The notes beneath the pieces were generated by a model, which saw nothing but the letters and a program-made list of their open reading frames with translations, did no database searches and was not told the DNA's origin. The position numbers and the translations under genes are program-made. From Apodospora peruviana (Eukaryota; Ascomycota; Sordariomycetes; Sordariales; Lasiosphaeriaceae), in contig JAUEDM010000005.1 in the NCBI GenBank assembly GCA_033439685.1, positions 4,340,001 to 4,404,000 of the forward strand: a stretch of DNA of 64,000 bases, in the 5' to 3' direction. Every line of letters begins with the position of its first letter. Positions within the stretch are counted from its first letter, which is position 1. Shown here in pieces: positions 1 through 9,284 of this stretch.

Positions 1-527
1 AGAAGTTTATTGGGACGGGGGCAATTGGGACTAATCATGGTGAGCTGGCTGCACCATGAGCAAATACCTGGAGTGAATCCTAACTGCTGACGTACGTTCA
101 AATACTCAGGTCTTCGCGAGGAGGTACAGCCGCCGCCTGAGTACCAAACAAACTTCCGGCCATCAAACGGGACCTACGATCTCTGGAAGTTTGGGTCGGA
201 GGCGGATAAGCATCTACCGGGAAACACGACCGCGTATGAGCAGGCGCTGCGACAGGTCTACATCGTCGGCCACATCTGGGGCCGCAGAGATGGAGAGGTG
301 GCGTCCGCGTCGGTGTCTTGTCTTCGGGCGGTTGATGAGGTAGCGGTAAAGGAGGGCGGGAGTGGGGCGGAAATTCGGATGAGAATGCCGACGGCAGTAG
401 TCAGGATGGCGGCCGACAGGGCGAAGGAAGCGTGAGTGAAAACACTAATGAGAATTTTGGTGTGGCTGTGTCTGCTGGGCCATTACTTTTGGCGTCTGTC
501 GCCGCTGGACTCATACTGTGGTTATAA
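1..527 (+). CDS. 3' end of a gene for a protein with GPI-anchor-like C-terminus (partial)
   Basis: Only the last exons lie in the window. An exon ends at 39, followed by an intron 40-109 (GTGAGC donor, GCTGAC branch, CTCAG acceptor). The next exon reads LREEVQPPPEYQ and goes on through RQVYIVGHIWG to about 339. A second reading frame, rich in Gly, Ser, Asn and Gln, then runs to a hydrophobic tail VAVSAGPLLLASVAAGLILW and a stop at 525-527. This is the classic layout of a GPI-anchored cell-surface protein. The two frames need either a 44-bp intron (340-383, GTAGCG..ATGAG, no good branch site) or one missing base in the G-run near 361-368. I do not recognise the family. The open frame 436-933 on the same strand is probably not a separate gene. 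Confidence 0.5.
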
Positions 528-1034
528 GGGATATGCAAGTCGGTGTTATCAACATGACCGTTTACCGAGACTAGAGTTCCAATTGAGTATAAACGTCGAA
601 GCTCAGAATCGTTTCCTGAATTTGACAGCGGCAGTTTGTGGTTGTTCCTTTTTCATTTTATTTTACCTAAGATTATCGACAGCCTTCCCAGCAGGCGTGA
701 TTTCCACGGCGATAGTGCCGATTGGGTACCTCGCCACCACCACTCCTTATTCTCTTGGCATCACGAGCAACTCCGAGAAGTTGCCTACAACTGTGGTTTT
801 CTTGGGGTTTCTGGCTGTGCTCTATTCGGTTGCGAGGGTATATTTGGTTGTAGAGCCGTTTATTGGGTTACGTTCGGTTCCGGCGAGCTATTATGAGGAT
901 GTGGAGTGGTCGAACTATCTTCCGCGTGTTTAATAGAGTTGCTGTGAGAGTGATGAGAAGCAGGATGGGAGGTTGGATGATGGGAACAGATTTTCCAAGA
1001 AATGAGGAAAGACATGAGACTTTCATCACAGTGT
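528..1034. other. Intergenic, convergent 3' ends
   Basis: Shared 3' region between the partial plus-strand gene and the minus-strand HET gene. Open frames here have no recognisable protein features. Confidence 0.5.
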
Positions 1035-2978
1035 CTAAATGATCTCAAACACCTCAGTCGCTAAGCCCATCTTCAACGCCTCACCGTCCATAATCCCGGC
1101 CACGAAGCACACACCCACAATGATCCATCCCTCGGCCTTGCGCCGCATGAGCAAAGGAATTGGTAGCCCCAGTAAAACAACAACAACATCACCCTTCTCT
1201 GGGGCTCCACCGTTCCCTAGATAGCCATTGGCGGTTCTAAAAATGAGAGAGTACGGGCTGGACGTGAGCAGTTCAAAGGTAACTTTATTCTCCATGCTGC
1301 TGCTGTTTTCGTCCACCTGCAAGTACGCCTCGTGAACAGCATTCTTATTAATCTCAAAGAACGGAAGCGCGAGACTGTTTCCCCGGCTCGCGGGTTCCGA
1401 CTCTCCCTCACCATACTTGACGTCGCATGTCAGCACTAGATTCAGTGCATGGTTGGCAGCGTCGATGTTTCCGTATACGCCTGGATCGAAATCCTCTCCA
1501 GTAGTGGTGTCGATGAACCATTTCGCTAGAGACTTGAGCCAGCGTTGAAACCGACTTAGCAGCTCCGTGTTGTAAAAACCTGTTTCTCCCTTAGCGAACC
1601 GAGGCTCGTGGGTGTCGATGACGATATCGATCTGGATGCCTTCCAACCTGAGAACGGTTTTTGCGTCGTCCAGGAACAGAGGTACAATGTCATCGTGCCG
1701 GGTCCCTCCGGCGCTGTATCTCTTGCAGCCTGGAACCAGTCTGGGATCTTTGTACGCAGAGGCTGGAAATGACGGAACCCAGCTCGGTAGTTTGTGGACA
1801 CAGTGGTCGACCATCGTGGGTATGGTGGTGGCGGTGGTACAATAGAGCAAGATTGTGAAGTCCGATCTCGTCTCCAAAATGTAGATCACCAGCTGATGGA
1901 GGAGCGAAGCAAAATTCGAATCAACATTCATGACTGGCGGCGGCCTCAATGTCGTTGTTCCAGGTTGGTGGTGCTCTCCCGTCAAATCCTGGTAGACTGG
2001 CAAGAAGGCTAGTATTTTATCCCGTTCATCGGTTGCCTCGAGACCGATAAAGTGGTCCAAGATCAAATCGTACCGCGTTTTGGGGTTGGGTTGGCCACGA
2101 CGCACTCTTTGCAAGTCCTTCATCCGGTTCAGGTTTGAGTTGTAAATTATTGTCTTGGTTAGGCTAAGACCGCCACCCGGCTCCTTAGGATTGCACAAAT
2201 TCCAGTCGATGTAGTTATTAGCATCCACGGCGTCGTCAAAGTCAAGACGCTTGTCGCCGCACCAGAATTCCTCTGGCACGCCTGGGGTGGTGGCTTCCTG
2301 CCAAACCCAAACGCGCCTCCACCAACTTCTCTTCTGGAGACATTGCAAAGCTACTATATCCTCTGTCGAGAAATGTAATGGCGAGTAGTCGGCCGAGCGA
2401 CGTCTCTCTGCCAAATCGGCCAACAGATCCATGGCCATGTCGCTGTGACTGGACAGCGGCCCCAGCCAGATGATAATCCTGTTGGCCCGTGCATATATCT
2501 CTCGCATTTGTCCAATTTGGGCCGTCTTCTCCACGACATCGTCCTGGTTGATACATAGCGCGTCGATCCAGATGAAGCCGACCTCCCGGGTGAGTCGTTC
2601 CGGAGGACTGTCCCTCCCGCAGCAACATGGTCCCAATTCCAAGACAAAGCAAGCCCTACAAAGGGTTCGAACAATGTCCGGATGGGCCTGCCGTAGGAAT
2701 GATGCAAGATTCCGCTTAATCTTGATCAACCTCTGATTGAGAATGAGCGGCTCGGTCGCGTCTTCTTGGCCCCAGGCATATGAAAGGGCGGAGTATGGCG
2801 GACAGTCGCTGATGGAGTAGGCTGCGATGTCGCATTGAATGCTGCCCTCGGCGCTGGGGTACGTGTAGATTCGGTTCGTGTCAGCGCCTGAACCGTCATG
2901 CTGTTTGTTCCACCGTAATCGCAGAAGGCGCAACTCCTGCGGCGCGAGCGGAGTGTATTGAAACGGCTCGGGCGCCAT
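1035..2978 (-). CDS. Heterokaryon incompatibility (HET) domain protein
   Basis: Single-exon gene of 647 residues. The HET domain (PF06985) starts at about residue 62 with YSALSYAWG and continues with GFIWIDALCINQDD near 134-147 and a following MREIYARANRIIIWLGP block, the three hallmark HET motifs in order. The N-terminal segment (YTPLAPQELRLLRL) is the usual lead-in of this fungal family. The C-terminal ~350 residues hold no domain I recognise, and end with a stretch typical of the family (GDVVVVLLGLPIPLLMRR, resembling the usual cell-death-linked HET C-terminal 'GDxVxxxxG' segment). HET proteins trigger cell death on recognition of non-self after hyphal fusion; some act downstream of STAND receptors. 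Length and intact frame suggest a functional gene. Its partner is unknown. Confidence 0.93.
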   Translation of the reverse strand: MAPEPFQYTPLAPQELRLLRLRWNKQHDGSGADTNRIYTYPSAEGSIQCDIAAYSISDCPPYSALSYAWGQEDATEPLILNQRLIKIKRNLASFLRQAHPDIVRTLCRACFVLELGPCCCGRDSPPERLTREVGFIWIDALCINQDDVVEKTAQIGQMREIYARANRIIIWLGPLSSHSDMAMDLLADLAERRRSADYSPLHFSTEDIVALQCLQKRSWWRRVWVWQEATTPGVPEEFWCGDKRLDFDDAVDANNYIDWNLCNPKEPGGGLSLTKTIIYNSNLNRMKDLQRVRRGQPNPKTRYDLILDHFIGLEATDERDKILAFLPVYQDLTGEHHQPGTTTLRPPPVMNVDSNFASLLHQLVIYILETRSDFTILLYCTTATTIPTMVDHCVHKLPSWVPSFPASAYKDPRLVPGCKRYSAGGTRHDDIVPLFLDDAKTVLRLEGIQIDIVIDTHEPRFAKGETGFYNTELLSRFQRWLKSLAKWFIDTTTGEDFDPGVYGNIDAANHALNLVLTCDVKYGEGESEPASRGNSLALPFFEINKNAVHEAYLQVDENSSSMENKVTFELLTSSPYSLIFRTANGYLGNGGAPEKGDVVVVLLGLPIPLLMRRKAEGWIIVGVCFVAGIMDGEALKMGLATEVFEII

Positions 2979-4478
2979 TGTTCGTCACTTCCATTCGATG
3001 TCGCGGTTGTTTCCTTGTGCTCCCATCACCCTGCTCACTTTCCATCTTTCTTCAGCTGGGCACGAATGGCAGCTACAACAGGCTGGTTGCTGCCTGAACG
3101 TGGCTTGCATGTGACCTAAATCATAACTGCCATTTCTTCTGATCATGTAATCCGTACAATTAGACACTGTCGAGATAGACAGATGAGAACTGATAGACGT
3201 GGACAACGAATGGCACCTGAATTACCTGAATTACCCCTTTTCAAGCATGACCGGCTTTGTTTCCACAGCAATACAGGGTGGGTTGTGCAACTACATTAAC
3301 TTGCCTGGGTGGCACTTCGCGTAATATCTGTTAGTGCATGTCTGTCCGACAGCGGAGAAAGCCGACACCAAAATCTCATTTGTTTACCTCCTTTACCCAC
3401 ACTCCAGGTTCCGGCATTTCCGTGTTATCGACGCCTGAGACAGATTCACACTCCCAAATCCGATCTATTGAACTGGAAAACAAACTTTTGCACGGTCGGT
3501 CGCTTACCAGCGGATCTATGTCCCTTCTCCAAAAAGGCAAAAGAATCGTCAATCCCGAAACGCCGTGTGGCACACGGTAAATCGATGTGGCTGGGTGCAG
3601 CCCTGTGCAGCCAATAAGCGCCGGTTTCGCAGCATGATTCACGCTGTGCAATGACGTCAATGATGACCGCTGACCGTTTCACTTTTCTCCCTGTGGCTTG
3701 TCTGGGGAAATCCCCGATCAGATCATTGGCTGCACCCTACCAAATTTCCACCACTTTCCGGCCTTGATTCTGTTAATGACCCGGCCACTGCCAGCTCCGA
3801 AGCTCGCACATTCTGGGCGTCCTCGTTCACTCCACCGCACACCCTGCGTGCCGATTCAGCCTTGTTTGTGGCATCGCATTGGCCGACGTCAGAACAAAGG
3901 CGCATTAGCGGCGGGAGAGAGCCACTGGATCCAATGCGTCAGTGGCTGCCAAGACCAACTGGCAATGCATCACGCGCAAGCCCGCCAGAGCTTGCGAGTC
4001 CCCGCTTGCTCACCTTGCAAGCTTGATATTGGCTGGCCGTCGACGGGGACCAGCATTTTCGACCCTCATGATTTGTCACATGGTTGCTGTGAATGCAAGA
4101 AAAAAAAAAGTTGACGTGGTGTGTCACACAACCTCTCGTGAAGCAGGCAAGCCCTGCTCTGTTTGGCCTGTTTGTCCTGGGCACCAAGCTATTGTCCAAG
4201 TACTTTCATTTCTTGGGCACCGCATGTAGGGCACCGCACAGTCCCACTTCCCTTCCCTTGCTTGCCGTGGGCCAGGTTTTCTGCCCGATTCTACGCCATA
4301 TCCCCATCAAGTGGTCTGTATAAGAGGGGCTACCTGCCTGTTCAAGTCTCTTCTTCCTGCCATCCATCTTCCTCACCAAGTAGACCGAACTCGCTCTCAC
4401 CGACCACAAACAGTAGCTGTTGTTCAACTCACATTCTCAAACAAACATCCAATACTTACCACAACCACCAAAGTCAAA
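2979..4478. other. Intergenic region upstream of HET and MARVEL genes
   Basis: A divergent promoter region of about 1.5 kb. Several open frames of 60-140 codons occur on both strands but lack domains, signal peptides or convincing splice structure. The right end holds the MARVEL gene promoter and 5' leader. Confidence 0.5.
4319..4324 (+). promoter_or_regulatory. TATA-like element of MARVEL gene
   Basis: TATAAG lies 160 bp before the ATG at 4479, followed by a CT- and CA-rich leader typical of highly expressed fungal genes. Confidence 0.4.
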
Positions 4479-5027
4479 ATGGTCGGACGCACTCGTGACC
4501 GTGGTGTCGGCATGCACCCCTTCTTCCTGGCGAGCAACCTGCTCATCTGGGTGTCGGCCGTGATCGTCATGGGCATCGTGTCCTACTGGATTTCTCTCGC
4601 CAACGGCCAGAATGTCGGCGAGCACCTCATCTACCTGGAAGTCATCGTAGGTCACCTCTCACAAATTTGGTCAGAAACGAATTGGAACTGACTGATCTCT
4701 GTAGTCCGTCCTGACCGTCGTCTTCTTCCTCGCTGCCTTCTTCCTCGGCGCCTATCACGGCTACATCCTGCTCTTCAACCTGATCTTCTCGTACCTCTGG
4801 CTGGCAGCTGTCGTCCTGACCACCCAGGACTTCACGCACTCGAACTATGACTTGGGACACACCGTCGAGGCCTTTAGCTACATTGCATTGTGAGTACCAC
4901 TCTTCTCGTCCATTCCGGGGGAAATTGACGCTAACATCTGATCACCAGCTTCTTTCTCTTCTTCAATGTCCTCTACTCGTGGTACATTGGATACCGCGCC
5001 AGCCCACGCACCACTGCCGTGGTCTAA
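4479..5027 (+). CDS. Small tetraspan MARVEL-domain membrane protein
   Basis: Three exons: 4479-4646, 4705-4889, 4949-5027, giving 143 residues. Both introns have GT..AG ends (GTAGGT; GTGAGT) and the phases match. Four hydrophobic segments are visible: LLIWVSAVIVMGIVSYWIS, VLTVVFFLAAFFLGAY, ILLFNLIFSYLWLAAVVLT and a last one beginning FSYIAFFFLFFNVLYSWYIG. The small size, four helices and short polar loops fit the fungal MARVEL family (PF01284), plasma-membrane organisers of the Nce102 type, though this protein is shorter than Nce102. The ATG has a good context (TCAAAATGGTC). The assignment rests on topology rather than a diagnostic motif. Confidence 0.75.
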
Positions 5028-6082
5028 GCTGAACATACGCCGATAATTTCAAAGTGACTGGAACATGATTTCGGTTGCTCAATTGGGAAGCTAATTAATG
5101 ACGATGACGAGCATGGAGGGAGCGTTGCGCTTAATACACAAATACCCCCGGCTTGCAGAATTGGATGTTTGACTCGGAGTGAGATGGTTTGACATGGTGG
5201 TGGTGTTTCTTTTCAATTGCAATGCCGTTTGCTTCAATGTTCGAATGACGGAGATGGGTGTAATGACCTCTGGGTCGGTGTAATGATGAGGAGGGTTGGG
5301 TAACGTGGAAAATATACCAGTCGTTTTTAGGACAAAATTGAGATACCACTAATTTTACTTCTTTTCAATGCATGATGCATCTCGGAGTTATAATGTGATG
5401 TCCAGTCTACACACGCACATTTCCATTCTCTACCTTGGTCTCGGTGACAACATAGCTAGATCTCTCAGCATCTTCAGCATACGGTCCTTACCAAATCTCC
5501 ATCACGAGTCTCTCGAGTCTCTCGAGAAATGACCTAGCCTTGAAATTGCATGCATTCGGCGCAGTCAAATGAGGTATGATGTGCCAAACATCTGTTATAT
5601 TCCCCGGCACCAGCAAATCACCAAATTCTTCCATACTCATGCTGGGTACACAGGAATATCCATCAGCCGCCTACGGCTTTCACGCAAGTCCAACCCCTCA
5701 ATGCTTTTACAACATCGAATCAGCAACTATTGGCCCTGAACCAGAAGAACTTGCTCTCGTTGATTAACACCCATCTACCATATCCAGGGGTGTGGGCCAA
5801 GGCACGGCTCGGCTTCAGCCGACATTCGCTCAGCTCGCTTCCCCGCAAAACTCTACGATTATATTAACCTCCAGGTACCGAATTACTATAGAGTCCCGGA
5901 TTAGCCGCGTTAGCATATTTGACCGTGTGGAATTATGTGCTCAGCGGGGGTGTAATGACGAAAACAGTCATATATAAGGTCGTCCTTTCGGACGGCACTT
6001 ACTCAGAGCGACGAACGCAGTTCTTTCTATCCCCAGACCTGTCAGTTCTCTGGTGGTGACTTTGCGCTACAGACCGAGCACA
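5028..6082. other. Intergenic region before the SnoaL-type gene
   Basis: No gene recognised. It holds the MARVEL 3' region and, at the right end, the promoter of the next gene. Confidence 0.5.
5971..5977 (+). promoter_or_regulatory. TATA box of the SnoaL-type secreted protein gene
   Basis: TATATAA sits 106 bp upstream of the ATG at 6083. Confidence 0.5.
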
Positions 6083-8581
6083 ATGCGGGTTTCCATCGGG
6101 TCACTCCTGCTGGTCCTCCAGGCCGGCAGCCCCTGGGCAGTGGTGGCACAATCCTCAGTGACGACCGATTCCCTCACAGGTAACCTCGCCAGACTCGAAG
6201 CGGTCCGCGAGATCAAAAACATCCAGCGGACCTTCGCCCAGCTGGCCAGCTATGGCCGCTTCAAGGAAATGGCGTCCCTGTTCGCCGACATAGGCGTGCT
6301 GCGTTGGGGACAGGGCAAGGGCGACATCCTGGCCGAAAGCGACGTCACTCCTGTCCTCGGACCGGCGGCGATCGAGACCTGGCTACGCAACGAGGCCGGT
6401 AAGATGGACGGCATCTCGCCGGGGTCAATGAACGCCATGATCAACGAGATGCCCCTCGTTACTCTGGCGTCCGACGGCCGTAGTGCAAAGGGCCGTTGGC
6501 ACTGCCTGCGCTTTATGGGTGATGGAGCCGGTCAGACCCGGATCGAGGGCGGCATCTTCGAGAACCAGTACCGACTGCAACATGTCCCGGGAACTGGTGG
6601 ACACGAGGAACGTTGGAAAATCAGCGTGCTCCGCTACTACCCCATGTACACGGGCAACTACCGCGACGGGTGGAAGAACGTCGGCGGCAAGAGCCTGCCG
6701 GTCATCCCGTATCATTACACGCCCGACGAGGCCGGAACCCCCATCCTCCAGTTGGCATCCAATGAGAGCCATCATCATCATCATCATCATCATGATGGCA
6801 TGCTCAAGTTGAAGCGAGCCCCACAACACGGCAACGACTCGGCGCTAGCTGAGGAAGAACTCGTCTACCGCATCAGCCAGCTCAACGAGGAAGACGAGGT
6901 CCGCAACCTCGTCCATTCGGCCGGCTACTACGTCGACCGCCGCATGTGGCCTGACGTGCTCGACCTTTTTGCGTCAAACGGCACCATCGCTGTCGACGGT
7001 CAGTCCTCAGCTCCGGGCAGGGCAGGCATCCAAAGCGTTCTCGAGAGGATGGGGCCAGCAGGGTTGAGCCGTGGCATCCTCAACGACCACCCCATCTACC
7101 AGACCACCGTCGAAGTTTCCTCGGACGGGCTCACCGCCCTGGCCCGCGGCCTCGAGATCGGCATGGTAGGCGACAGCAACGCCAAGACAGCAGAGTGGCA
7201 GTTCTGCACCTTCCGCCATCAGCTCGCTCGGGATCCTGACACGGGGATCTGGAAGATCGCCAGCCTCAACTACACGCGGCTCATGTTTGCCGACTACAGG
7301 GTTGGCTGGGCGAACGGGGGCACCACCCCATCCAAATCCACACCACCACCTGACTTCCTCTTCTCAATCCTCAACATTTCGTCACCAATCCCCCGCCGCG
7401 ACCCAAACTGGCAACCGTTCTACAGGGAAGGCGTCCACCCGACCGCCGTCCTGCTAGATGACCTCCAGCGCCGCCTCCTAAGATCAGCCGCCTTCGACGA
7501 GACAGAACACATCTCCTCAGCATACGGGTTCTACATCGACGACATCAAGTGCGCGCAATTCGCGCAGCTCCACGCCGCCAACGGTTTTAAATCTTCCCCA
7601 GGAATAGGCTGGTACCGCACCCCCAACCGCATAGAAAAGGCATGCACGCAGCGCTACGGGATAAGAAACGATTCCACGTCAGCACTGCGGTCGTCTGTCC
7701 CGTTTCACTGGCGCATTCAGCCCGTCATTCTTGTCTCGCACGACGGCAGGTCCACCACCCTCCGCACGCGAAACCTGCAAACCGGCACCGGTCTAAACAG
7801 CACGTCTGGTTTCAGTGGGTTAGCCGGCTTCAATGGGGGCATGTACCACGATCAGTTTGTCCTCGAAACAACACACACCGGCAAGACAAGACGAAAGATC
7901 TGGTGTTTGACTATCGACGAGTTTTACTGGAGCAGTGGGAACTGGGTATCTGGCTGGGCGGGGGTTAACCGCACCACTACCCTCATCAAAAGGGATTTGA
8001 TGGTGAGTAAGAGACAGAACGGAAGCATGGCCGATTTTCCGCCAGACGTATCCGTCAAGGACCCCCATTTCGGTAATCGTTATGCAGGCTTCATGGGCGG
8101 TCCCACTCCGACTGTTAGCTGGCCGAACATTTTGACCATGTGGTGGAATTATCGCAATCCTGTTTCTGGGCGGGTTCCGGAGACGTACTGGGGCCCCGGG
8201 TGCGTGCCCTGCCGCAATGGGGTCAGGCCGGAGTGGGCGTTGCCGGAAAATGGGTTCGAGGAACCGCCTACCGGACCGACGATTGTTACTGCCATGGTGA
8301 CGCCGGGAGTACAGGGGAATGATATGAGTAGCACCACGGTGAGCGTGTCTGTTGGTAGTGGGCCGGAGGAGGGAGTTTGGGGGTATGTTGAACTCAGACG
8401 GGGGGACAGGAGTGGGAACTTGATGGGCGAGGCGCTGTTGGATAATGATGGGTTTGCTACTTTTTCCGTTCCGGCAGGGGATTTGAAGGTTGGTAAAAAC
8501 AGGTTGGCTGTGTATTTTGCTGGCAATGATAGGGTCAAGCCGGGGCGGGGGATTGTAGTTGTTGATGGTGCATCTGGGTGA
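6083..8581 (+). CDS. Secreted protein with three SnoaL-like units and an Ig-like tail
   Basis: Single-exon gene. I choose the ATG at 6083 (832 residues) rather than the upstream in-frame ATG because MRVSIGSLLLVLQAGSPWAV is a clear signal peptide, with likely cleavage after VVAQ. Three tandem segments resemble the SnoaL/NTF2-like fold: about 20-225 (LEAVREIKNIQRTFAQLASY...), 250-445 (QLNEEDEVRNLVHSAGYY...) and 470-660. Each starts with a helix containing an EIKN/EDEVRNL/EHISSAYG-type element and ends with a W-K-I-x-x-L/W-C-L-T strand. The last ~95 residues (TTVSVSVGSGP..., LLDNDGFATFSVPAG, GKNRLAVYFAG) read like a bacterial-type Ig-like repeat. Eight consecutive histidines, all CAT codons, occur at residues 230-237 in the linker between units 1 and 2. 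Catalytic activity is unknown. Confidence 0.8.
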   Translation: MRVSIGSLLLVLQAGSPWAVVAQSSVTTDSLTGNLARLEAVREIKNIQRTFAQLASYGRFKEMASLFADIGVLRWGQGKGDILAESDVTPVLGPAAIETWLRNEAGKMDGISPGSMNAMINEMPLVTLASDGRSAKGRWHCLRFMGDGAGQTRIEGGIFENQYRLQHVPGTGGHEERWKISVLRYYPMYTGNYRDGWKNVGGKSLPVIPYHYTPDEAGTPILQLASNESHHHHHHHHDGMLKLKRAPQHGNDSALAEEELVYRISQLNEEDEVRNLVHSAGYYVDRRMWPDVLDLFASNGTIAVDGQSSAPGRAGIQSVLERMGPAGLSRGILNDHPIYQTTVEVSSDGLTALARGLEIGMVGDSNAKTAEWQFCTFRHQLARDPDTGIWKIASLNYTRLMFADYRVGWANGGTTPSKSTPPPDFLFSILNISSPIPRRDPNWQPFYREGVHPTAVLLDDLQRRLLRSAAFDETEHISSAYGFYIDDIKCAQFAQLHAANGFKSSPGIGWYRTPNRIEKACTQRYGIRNDSTSALRSSVPFHWRIQPVILVSHDGRSTTLRTRNLQTGTGLNSTSGFSGLAGFNGGMYHDQFVLETTHTGKTRRKIWCLTIDEFYWSSGNWVSGWAGVNRTTTLIKRDLMVSKRQNGSMADFPPDVSVKDPHFGNRYAGFMGGPTPTVSWPNILTMWWNYRNPVSGRVPETYWGPGCVPCRNGVRPEWALPENGFEEPPTGPTIVTAMVTPGVQGNDMSSTTVSVSVGSGPEEGVWGYVELRRGDRSGNLMGEALLDNDGFATFSVPAGDLKVGKNRLAVYFAGNDRVKPGRGIVVVDGASG

Positions 8582-8894
8582 TTTTGATGGGTGTGTGGAC
8601 AAAGGAAAAGGGGTCGGTTGGATTTGGTTGTACATATGTGTGAATCTCAACTTGTACTGGCTGTGAGAATACACAAGATTTGGCAGTGAAGTAGTGCCGC
8701 GCCAGATCAATTATGGGTTTCATTCATTTCCAGCCTCGTTTCTTGCTGAATGGAGTAGCTCTTGTGACAAAACCGTGTAATCCACGACCGGTACTATTCG
8801 TATTGAATCCATCGTACACAATGTGATGGCGGCCCTGACATTCTAAACCAAACCTACACCCTTATCCCGTAAACAATCTCAACCCCCTTAAAAT
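8582..8894. other. Convergent intergenic region
   Basis: About 310 bp between the stop codons of the SnoaL-type gene and the histidine-rich gene. No gene is seen. Confidence 0.5.
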
Positions 8895-9284
8895 TTAACC
8901 CTTAAGAACAGCCTGCGTCTCAGTATGCCCATGCACAGGCTCCAACTTTACCGGCCCTTTCAACGTAAAGTTCCCTCCCCCTTTGCTTCCTCTCTCCCCT
9001 TCACCCTCCTCACTCCCTTGGGCCTGGGCCTGAACCCCATGAAACTGCCGAACCTGACTTAACACCTCCCGCTCCGAGGTGATTCCCACCCCCTCAAGCC
9101 CCTCAGCGGCACCCGGTTTCCATCCGTGGGGGCTTTGATGGTGCTCCTCACGATGAGCGTCGTGATGATCATGATGGTGATGATGACCTGGATGATGCTT
9201 ATGGCCCTTGTGATGATCGCCTTCATGTTCATGGCAGTGGTGCTCAGCCACCTCTTCGGCAGCTACTTCGCGTCGAGCAAACAT
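8895..9284 (-). CDS. Histidine-rich small protein
   Basis: Single-exon frame of 129 residues. Residues 15-53 contain 20 histidines mixed with Glu, Asp and one Cys (Cys17), including one run of five; no signal peptide or membrane segment is seen. The C-terminal half (GVGITSEREVLSQVRQFHG; GGGNFTLKGPVKLEPVHGHT) is not low complexity and looks like conserved protein sequence, which supports a real gene. Such His/Asp clusters commonly bind Zn, Ni or Cu, so metal buffering is an inference. The gene is convergent with the SnoaL-type gene, which itself carries a His run. The histidine tract is CAT/CAC-rich and could expand by slippage. Family not recognised. Confidence 0.55.
   Translation of the reverse strand: MFARREVAAEEVAEHHCHEHEGDHHKGHKHHPGHHHHHDHHDAHREEHHQSPHGWKPGAAEGLEGVGITSEREVLSQVRQFHGVQAQAQGSEEGEGERGSKGGGNFTLKGPVKLEPVHGHTETQAVLKG

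Noticed and set aside
436..933. Separate 165-codon gene after the partial surface-protein gene
   Set aside because: It starts from a GTG and overlaps, in another frame, the hydrophobic tail of the upstream gene; no domain is seen.
6770..6793. Eight-histidine run read as an engineered affinity tag
   Set aside because: It lies inside a long natural fungal gene, between two domains, with no vector sequence nearby; natural His tracts occur, and the neighbour gene is also His-rich.
7820..8710. 296-codon open frame on the minus strand within the SnoaL-type gene
   Set aside because: It is antisense to a convincing secreted protein, is Pro/His/Arg-rich, and has no domain; it is a by-product of GC-rich codons.
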